Below, in pieces: positions 23,550-28,260 of a DNA stretch of 28,260 bases (position 1 is the stretch's first letter; every line of letters starts with the position of its first letter). Origin of the DNA: Thermoplasmata archaeon (GTDB lineage Archaea > Thermoplasmatota > Thermoplasmata > Thermoplasmatales > Thermoplasmataceae); NCBI GenBank assembly GCA_021801305.1, contig JAJYYD010000137.1, positions 1-28,260 on the forward strand, written 5' to 3'. The translations under genes and the position numbers were made by a program. Below the pieces are notes generated by a model that had not been told where the DNA came from, made no database searches, and was given only the letters and a program-made list of their open reading frames with translations.

Positions 23550-23680
23550 CTCTTCATCCCCTTGAAAACAAACTGAAGGATGCTGGCTGCACCCTTCAGG
23601 TCTTCCGGATCAGCAGATCTGAGCTGGCGGAACATGCCCTGAAATGGGTTCTGGTTCTTCTCAGGGATAACGGGCTTCAT
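23546..23680 (-). CDS. 44-aa protein, second of a small coupled operon
   Basis: A very short frame, found by extending the chain upstream: ATG at 23680, with GGAGGTGCTTGA before it, ending in a TGA that overlaps the next ATG. The product contains QNPFQGMFRQLRSADPEDLK and is probably a small helical protein. The correct site and both overlaps are the evidence that it is real. Confidence 0.5.
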   Translation of the reverse strand: MKPVIPEKNQNPFQGMFRQLRSADPEDLKGAASILQFVFKGMKR

Positions 23681-23838
23681 TCAAGCACCTCCAGCAAATC
23701 TTCAAATGAGACTGGGACCCTCCAGTTTTCCCTTTCGAACTCTTCAATCAGGGAATTAGTGGTTAGATCAGAGAGACCTCTCTTTCTGGCTTCTGAATGT
23801 AATAATGACTGAGGTCTCATATCTAATAAGGCAAGCAT
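23677..23838 (-). CDS. 53-aa protein, first of a small coupled operon
   Basis: ATG at 23838 preceded by GAGGTG, ending in a TGA that overlaps the 44-aa ATG. The sequence (MRPQSLLHSEARKRGLSD, then LIEEFERENW) is a small charged helical protein. An in-frame stop lies just upstream of the site, so the start is well defined. It is the first recognised gene of the element's co-directional run. No family recognised. Confidence 0.5.
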   Translation of the reverse strand: MLALLDMRPQSLLHSEARKRGLSDLTTNSLIEEFERENWRVPVSFEDLLEVLE

Positions 23839-24113
23839 AGGGGCACCTCTAGAAATGTCAAATTATCAGGCGAACAATTTTCTCCGCTCCCCCTCGGACC
23901 CGCTTAATCTCTGTTTAACTCTGAGAGCAATTTCAAGAGTTACTTTATGACGTTGGCGAGAAAGTATTCCATATTTTGGTTTTGACTGTGTGAGAACTTA
24001 GGGTTGGACCAGCTTGAAAGTAATGCAAGTAATATAGTTATGAAGAGAAATGTTTAAACGGAGTTGCAGAAGTCTGTCTAAGTATCAATCCACTAGCACC
24101 ATAATATTAAAGT
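23839..24113. other. Non-coding stretch at the right boundary of the co-directional run
   Basis: No convincing gene. A 31-codon frame (+, from about 23856) ends in a stop, and a further readable piece follows; neither resembles a known protein. This is the likely place for an element boundary, but no attachment-site repeat could be identified. Confidence 0.4.
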
Positions 24114-24499
24114 TCATTTCATTCCGTTCGTAGCTTTAACAAATTTTTTGATTCTGATATTCAAAGCTAGTTTTTCTGGAGGGTGCTTTAATTTAGTGAC
24201 ATCTTCCTCCGTAATTGAGAGTTCTTTCCTATCATAGTAGTTTGAAACAACTACCTTGTATTTTTCATTGATACTAAAGAAATGCCTGTCGAACAAGGTA
24301 TGATGATTTACACATAGGGGAATTCCGTTCCTAATATCGTCAGACCCTTTGTCTTTTTTTTTACTATGTGCGCGGTTTCAATGATATCTTCAATAGAAAT
24401 GGAACAAACAGCACATTTTGTGCCATATCGTTTCAATATGCCAAATCTAAAGTCAGGGTCTCTTCTGAAAACTTTGTTATTCATAAAGTCTTTTTTCAA
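24114..24499 (-). pseudogene. HNH restriction endonuclease domain, frameshifted in a poly-A run
   Basis: Reading from a TTG at 24499 gives FRRDPDFRFGILKRYGTKCA, then CAVC and IETAHIVKKK. After a -1 shift at 24353 the second frame continues as DKGSDDIRNGIPLCVNHHTL, then FDRHFFSI. Joined, this is an HNH domain of the type at the C-terminus of many restriction endonucleases ('RRDP.FR..il..Yg..CavC...AHI...NGl.LC..HH.LFDR'). The usual large N-terminal DNA-binding domain is absent, so the gene is truncated as well as frameshifted. The break lies in a run of nine A, within an A AAA AAG heptamer. It follows the methyltransferase gene by 25 nt on the same strand. It could instead be decoded by programmed slippage. 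Confidence 0.7.
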
Positions 24500-24524
24500 G
24501 TCTTCTTCGAATTATTGACCTTGG

Positions 24525-25304
24525 TTATTTTTCAATATATTCCACATTTAACCTCTCGTGTTGAATACTTTTCTGTGGCGGATTCAATCTTTTTTGGATT
24601 ATGCTAAGATAATCCTTATTCTTCTCTATGCCAATTGAGTTTCTCCCAAAGTATTCAGCAACTGCTGAAGTGGTGCCTGAACCTAGGAAAGGATCCAGAA
24701 TTGTATCGCCTTCATTCGTAGATGATAAAATGACCCTTTTCAATAATTCAAAGGGCTTTTGTGTCGGATGTTCACCAGCCCATTTTTCACTCTTGGGTGT
24801 TAATGGAATCGACCACATATTCCTCATTTGTTTACCATCGTTTAACCCTTTCATGACTTCATAATTAAATGTCCATTTTTCCTTGGAATGATTTTTCACT
24901 GCCCATATAAGGTGTTCAGTGCTTTCTGTAAACATCCTTGTAGTAATGTTAGGTTGAGCATTCGGTTTGAACCAAACTATGCTGTTGTTTATTTTCATGT
25001 CGAGGTGTTGCAGGATAAAACCCAATTGATATATGTTGTGAAATGAACCACTCACCCAGAAGCTCCCTCCTGGCCTTACTGCACGTAGAGCCTCACTAAT
25101 CCAATTTAAGTTGAATTCGAAGAGGGAATCCTTTGTGAATATGTCCCATGCCTCTTGCATTGTGATGTGCTTACTGTATGCCCAACTGAGGCCCTTAGAT
25201 TTGGACATCCCATACGGAGGGTCAGCAAACACCATATCTATTGAGTCGTCTTCCAGTTCCTTCAGTATATCTAGACAGTCCCCAAAGTAGATTTTATGGT
25301 TCAT
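24525..25304 (-). CDS. Beta-class N6-adenine DNA methyltransferase
   Basis: The 259-aa protein has motif IV first (VFADPPYGMS, Asp28-Pro-Pro-Tyr31) and the SAM-binding motif late (DPFLGSGTTSAVAE, about 204-217). It also has HPTQKP at 179-184, the hallmark of beta-class amino-methyltransferases. DPPY favours adenine N6 methylation over SPPY-type N4 cytosine. The C-terminus has the usual SIGIEKNKDYL. The ATG at 25304 overlaps the small RHH gene by 11 nt. With the decayed HNH gene downstream it makes a restriction-modification-type pair; the methyltransferase itself looks complete. Confidence 0.85.
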   Translation of the reverse strand: MNHKIYFGDCLDILKELEDDSIDMVFADPPYGMSKSKGLSWAYSKHITMQEAWDIFTKDSLFEFNLNWISEALRAVRPGGSFWVSGSFHNIYQLGFILQHLDMKINNSIVWFKPNAQPNITTRMFTESTEHLIWAVKNHSKEKWTFNYEVMKGLNDGKQMRNMWSIPLTPKSEKWAGEHPTQKPFELLKRVILSSTNEGDTILDPFLGSGTTSAVAEYFGRNSIGIEKNKDYLSIIQKRLNPPQKSIQHERLNVEYIEK

Positions 25305-25449
25305 TAGTTCGGTCTCCGTTTTCTTCTACCCAATGCCTCATTAGTGAATTTATCTTGGTTGAAACCTTTATGTCTTTATCGATGCAAAGTCTCTTAAAAT
25401 CTGACAAAACGTCCTCATCTACAGTGATATTCAGTGCTACTTTACTCAA
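25294..25449 (-). CDS. 51-aa ribbon-helix-helix protein
   Basis: A short gene from TTG 25449. The product reads VALNITVDEDVLSDFKRLCI, then a second helix starting STKINSLMRHW. This fits the ribbon-helix-helix DNA-binding motif: a strand with alternating residues, helix A, and helix B with a Ser cap. A TAG lies four codons upstream, so TTG is the only sensible start. It is about 25 bp after a TATA box, which suggests a leaderless mRNA. It overlaps the methyltransferase by 11 nt and probably controls it, as the C proteins of restriction-modification systems do. Confidence 0.65.
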   Translation of the reverse strand: MSKVALNITVDEDVLSDFKRLCIDKDIKVSTKINSLMRHWVEENGDRTNEP

Positions 25450-25472
25450 CCCACAACACTATCCTTATTGGT

Positions 25473-25505
25473 GTATATTTATAACTATTAATAAACATAA
25501 CTATT
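25473..25505 (-). promoter_or_regulatory. Promoter and direct-repeat operator of the RHH/methyltransferase operon
   Basis: AAATATA on the reverse strand (about 25473-25480) is a TATA box placed for a leaderless start at TTG 25449. Immediately behind it are two direct copies of ATAACTATT (25481-25489 and 25497-25505), 16 bp apart. Tandem direct repeats at helical spacing are typical RHH operators. Confidence 0.5.
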
Positions 25506-25569
25506 GAGTATAGTCTTGATATGGAGATATTTTCTTATATTATTCGAAGAAAGGCCCCAGAGATGATGA

Positions 25570-26181
25570 TTATCTATCCATATACCACATAGGTTTCAGA
25601 TTGCCCGCGTACTTTTTGCTCTTTTTGTTTTCCAAATCTACGTATCTTGAACTTGGAGGTTGTCGATTTGCGACACTCATAGCAAGGTTGTCAATTTCTT
25701 TTGGGCTGTCGATGAACTGCCTTACCCAACCTTGTAAGAATAATGAAGGAGGGTTGTAATTACTTTCTTTATTGTAGCCATACTCTTGTTCTACGATGAA
25801 AGCTTGAGCTAGATATCCAATTAAGAGAATTGGGTTCAAGAAGTGTTTGAAATTCTCTTTCTCAAGCGAGTTTAAAGCGTCTTTTGGGTCTTCGCCATAG
25901 AATATTTTGTCAAAGCCAATCAAAAGATTATTTTTGAGTTCAGGTCTGCTCCTAATCCTAAGATTAAGGTCAAGCAATAACCTTAAATGATTAGGTCTGA
26001 AAGTCCTTTGGCCTTCACTCATCCAAATCTGGAAATTCTTCTTCAAGTCATAACTTCGAAATCTTGGAGGGACCTTAGAAGGTCTGTTAATGTATAATCT
26101 TACACCGTCTTTCTCCAATAATACAAACTCTGTGTCAAATTCCAATCCCTTTACTATGTCTAACAATTCTGATTTATCCAT
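25570..26181 (-). CDS. Unrecognised 203-aa protein next to the methyltransferase
   Basis: The ATG at 26181 lies about 28 bp after ATTTAAATC on the same strand, a leaderless arrangement. The protein is soluble and helical, with FRPNHLRLLLDLNLRIRSRP, IGFDKIFYGEDPKDAL, FLQGWVRQFID and SVANRQPPSSRYV as the most distinctive stretches. It ends in Lys-rich and Trp-containing text. No metal or nuclease motif is obvious to me. It is transcribed in the same direction as the methyltransferase, with its own promoter, and could be a specificity or restriction component of the same island. This is inferred from position only. Confidence 0.6.
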   Translation of the reverse strand: MDKSELLDIVKGLEFDTEFVLLEKDGVRLYINRPSKVPPRFRSYDLKKNFQIWMSEGQRTFRPNHLRLLLDLNLRIRSRPELKNNLLIGFDKIFYGEDPKDALNSLEKENFKHFLNPILLIGYLAQAFIVEQEYGYNKESNYNPPSLFLQGWVRQFIDSPKEIDNLAMSVANRQPPSSRYVDLENKKSKKYAGNLKPMWYMDR

Positions 26182-26350
26182 GCAAGTTCCAACACAGGTT
26201 TTGATTTAAATTAATGTCCCTTGAATATGAGTCTAACCAATATAAATTTCAACGAGGCTTATTAAGACTTTAAAATTAATAGGAATTACTCATAGGAGAG
26301 CAAAGGAATTATAAAATAAATTAATATACAAAAGTCTCTCATTTTTACCA

Positions 26351-26623
26351 ATGCCTAACCACATAATACTACTCTCTGGTCAGATTTCTTCTGAAAAATC
26401 TACATTATCAAAAGGGTTGGCTGAAAAGTACAACATAAATGTATTCAAAACTAGGGACGTACTTAAAGAGAAACTAAGCGGGAACATGAATATCAATAGG
26501 ACAACTCTACAAGAAGGAGGAGAAGTGCTCGACCGCAAGACAAATGGAAAATGGGTTCTTGATGAAATGAATATTTGGGGGACGAACAACAAAATTCAGA
26601 AAGGTGCGATTGTAGATTCATAG
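26351..26623 (+). pseudogene. Fragment of a P-loop kinase-like protein
   Basis: MPNHIILLSGQISSEKSTLS starts like a nucleotide kinase, but the P-loop reads GQISSEKST instead of GxxxxGKST, so the key Gly has become Glu. It continues with a NVFKTRDVLKEKL stretch and WVLDEMNIWG, then stops after 90 residues. The usual kinase length is at least 180. A further frame after a -1/+1 shift is readable for about 30 codons. Archaeal TATA-like text (TTATAAAATA) lies about 40 bp upstream. Most likely a decaying gene. A short functional protein cannot be excluded. Confidence 0.5.
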
Positions 26624-26920
26624 AAGGCAAAAAAACAATAAAAGGGCTGGTAACCAAGGTGAGAGTACTACGGCAGACATTAGCAGGAGAGTATATCCCG
26701 AATTGTTTGGAAACAGGTTAAAATAAGACAAAGACTGCATGACCGCCCCAAATGACAATAAAATGGATGCAGCATAAAAGAACCATTTGCCCATTGGAAA
26801 ACAATATATTTATTTATAGTAATATTAGCAATAACCTCTCCAATCGGCAAAATAACGGTTTGAATATCGACTGAAGCCACACTACTGATTTATTGCAGTC
26901 ACTTATTCTATCGGCTTAGG
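26624..26920. other. Stretch without a convincing gene
   Basis: About 300 bp of AT-rich DNA between the kinase fragment and vapB. A reverse-strand frame (26680-26880) has a Cys-rich, unstructured translation and no ribosome site. Part may be the decayed rest of the kinase gene. Confidence 0.5.
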
Positions 26921-26954
26921 AAAGCTTAATAGTGCATACACATATATATGTGTA
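26921..26954 (+). promoter_or_regulatory. vapBC promoter and 18-bp palindromic operator
   Basis: AAAGCTTAAT is a TATA/BRE-like element about 25-30 bp upstream of the probable transcription start. It is followed by TACACATATATATGTGTA (26937-26954), a perfect 18-bp palindrome. VapB antitoxins bind such palindromes with VapC to repress their own operon. The palindrome covers an upstream ATG (26948), which is one reason to prefer the ATG at 26960 as the vapB start. Confidence 0.6.
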
Positions 26955-26959
26955 ACATC

Positions 26960-27196
26960 ATGGGAAGCAAGAACATTTCAATCTCAGACGAAGCCTATTC
27001 CAGGCTGAAGAAGTTCAAGGGAAAGAATGAAAGTTTCACGGACGTGATAAACAGGTTAACAAACAAAGCGACCATTCTAGACCTCAGTGGAACACTTACA
27101 CAAGATGAGGCAGAATCGATTCTGAAAAATATAAATGATGCGAGGAAGTTGAGCAGAATAAGATACCAAGACTTTAGTGAGAGGTCACATCATTAA
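26960..27196 (+). CDS. vapB: VapB-type antitoxin
   Basis: The 78-aa protein has SKNISISDEAYSRLKKFKGK followed by NESFTDVINRL, the usual start of DUF217-type VapB antitoxins: a strand, a basic helix and the ESF/ESFSDVI motif. The C-terminal half (LSGTLTQDEAESILKNINDA) is an acidic helix that would occupy the VapC groove. The TAA shares its last A with the vapC ATG, a typical toxin-antitoxin overlap. An ATG at 26948 would add four residues. Confidence 0.8.
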   Translation: MGSKNISISDEAYSRLKKFKGKNESFTDVINRLTNKATILDLSGTLTQDEAESILKNINDARKLSRIRYQDFSERSHH

Positions 27197-27588
27197 TGAT
27201 TGCTGATACCACATACCTTATAGATGTAATGAGGGGAGACTGTTCAGCCATAGAAAAGGGTGAGGACCTGGAAAAAGATGGTGTGCAGGTCAACATAACT
27301 ACAGTTTCCATCTTTGAACTATACGTGGGACTTAACTTAAGTACCAGGCCAATAGAGGAGAAGAATAAAATCGACATTGTTCTTGGAAATATTGTAGTTC
27401 ACAACTTCGATTTTGATTCTGCAAGAGAGGCTGGAGAAATATTTGCAGACAAAAAACGCAGGGGACTTACCATTGATCCAGAAGATGCTATGATAGCAGG
27501 GATATGCATAACTAATGAGGAGACCATTCTGACTAGAAATGTTAACCATTTCTCAAACATCGGCAGACTTACGGTTGAGTCTTATTGA
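27196..27588 (+). CDS. vapC: VapC-type PIN-domain toxin
   Basis: The 130-aa PIN-domain ribonuclease has all four acidic/polar positions: Asp4 (ADTTYLIDVMRG), Glu41 (FELYVGL), Asp97 (IDPEDAMIAG) and Asn115 (ILTRNVNHFS). VapC enzymes cut structured RNAs, often tRNA or rRNA, when VapB is degraded. The gene looks complete and active. A toxin-antitoxin pair beside a restriction-modification island is a common stability-and-defence neighbourhood. Confidence 0.85.
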   Translation: MIADTTYLIDVMRGDCSAIEKGEDLEKDGVQVNITTVSIFELYVGLNLSTRPIEEKNKIDIVLGNIVVHNFDFDSAREAGEIFADKKRRGLTIDPEDAMIAGICITNEETILTRNVNHFSNIGRLTVESY

Positions 27589-27730
27589 ATTATAGCGGTT
27601 GTTCTTATTCTGTTAATTATTTTTAGGTTTTTAGACAATAACCTGCCCTATAGGTCGGGGATTCGAAGTTCTCCGAACCTGCTTTAGCATGTTTATTTCT
27701 GTGAGCTTTGTTATCATTAAAGTTTTGTAA

Positions 27731-27907
27731 GTTGTCAGTAAGGCAAGTGAGTTCGGAGTCACTATAAGGATGCGGACATTAGATATATTGCATATCGCCG
27801 CTGGGGTTGTAATAGAGGCAGATAGTTTTTTGACTTTTGACCATGAATTCCTAAAAAAAAAAAGAGATTGCAAATATTGGATTAAGAGTCAAGTTATTAT
27901 AACATAA
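27731..27907 (+). pseudogene. C-terminal remnant of a second VapC-like PIN protein
   Basis: The open frame from 27731 reads EFGVTIRMRTLDILHIAAGV, then ADSFLTFDHEFLKKK. That matches the C-terminal PIN motif 'R.LDalHlA.A....ad.flTfD'. The upstream part of the gene is broken by several stops, and the end runs into a poly-A stretch. Only the last third is recognisable. It differs from the intact vapC next door, so it is a separate decayed copy. Confidence 0.6.
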
Positions 27908-28260
27908 AACCTGCTATAGGGAAGAACCGTCCGATAAACTACTAATCCGCATTTCCTGGATTCGAACCACCTTGGATCCTCTTGCATAGTTTTGGTGTTT
28001 GTGATCCCTTATCTAATTCATATTGAGAATAAATGTTCATTGAATTGATTACTATCTTAAAATTCAGTTCCCCCTAGAGATACTTATTGACCAGGTTAAA
28101 CTCCACTGAGAAACACGTCAGAAACGATCCTTCTGCCTAAATAGAATCAATTTCTTCTATTCCAGGAACCCCTTTTTAATTCAGGTATCATTCAACTATG
28201 ACACTATAATTAGGAAAATGTTAGGATGGTTACTGATTACTGATTCAGTAATTCTTTTCA
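27908..28260. other. Non-coding stretch at the right end
   Basis: I see no gene here. One short palindrome, TTACTGA-T-TCAGTAA (28237-28251), and a T-loop-like word (27958-27968) that does not fold into a tRNA are the only signals. The region may contain remnants of older mobile elements. Confidence 0.5.

Noticed and set aside
27631..27873. An 80-aa reverse frame opposite the second VapC remnant
   Set aside because: The forward strand shows recognisable PIN-domain text in this region, so the reverse frame is a shadow.
27958..27968. tRNA T-loop-like word GGTTCGAATCC on the reverse strand, a possible attachment site
   Set aside because: The flanks do not form a T-stem (only 3 of 5 pairs), and no acceptor or anticodon arm can be folded nearby.

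Overview
The window reads as archaeal DNA, most likely from an acidophilic Thermoplasmata (Thermoplasmatales-like) genome or one of its large plasmids or viruses. The reasons are: TATA boxes about 26 bp upstream of several starts, some apparently leaderless; strong GGAGG Shine-Dalgarno sites inside operons; a DUF929-type protein; a Hint-domain surface protein; PKD-repeat surface proteins; a VapBC pair; and an Hjc-like resolvase. No rRNA, complete tRNA, CRISPR array or integrase was found. The lineage is an inference, not a measurement.

Layout. 1-145: N-terminus of an IS4/IS5-like transposase running off the left edge. 415-3173 (+): a secreted protein ending in a Hint autoprocessing domain, then a DUF929 membrane-anchored thioredoxin-like protein. 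3334-4560 (-): a small partition-partner-like gene and a decayed parA with one frameshift and two in-frame stops. 4620-23838 (-): about 19 kb of tightly packed, co-directional genes with 1-25 nt overlaps, which is the core of a mobile element. 23839-24113: non-coding. 24114-26181 (-): a restriction-modification-like island with a frameshifted HNH nuclease, a beta-class adenine methyltransferase, a small RHH protein and an unrecognised 203-aa protein. 26351-27907 (+): a kinase-like fragment, an intact VapBC pair and a VapC remnant. 27908-28260: nothing coding recognised.

The core element reads right to left. First come three tiny coupled genes (53, 44 and 97 aa). Then follows a control region with an AT-rich tract and two TATA-centred palindromes. 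A DNA-processing operon follows: RHH/coiled-coil protein, 93-aa protein, coiled-coil protein, HNH nuclease, GTTAAC-repeat gene, zinc ribbon, Hjc-like resolvase and winged helix. Next is an AT-rich two-gene cargo: a PD-(D/E)XK-like protein and a 309-aa unknown. After that comes a structural operon behind a structured RNA leader. It encodes a six-TM protein, three small paralogous membrane proteins, a 1611-aa PKD surface protein, a divergent PCNA-like protein, two further membrane/surface proteins, a polytopic protein, small soluble proteins and a P-loop ATPase with two zinc ribbons. It ends with a 47-aa protein and an ArdC-like antirestriction protein.

How it may work (inference): the surface proteins, small membrane proteins and ATPase look like an envelope or DNA-transfer apparatus. 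Two models fit: a membrane-enveloped (pleolipovirus-like) virus, or a conjugative-type plasmid carrying partition and antirestriction genes. The most novel points are the PCNA-like gene inside the structural operon, the two-gene nuclease cargo, the two-hairpin leader with a possible kissing interaction, and the tandem membrane-protein triplet.
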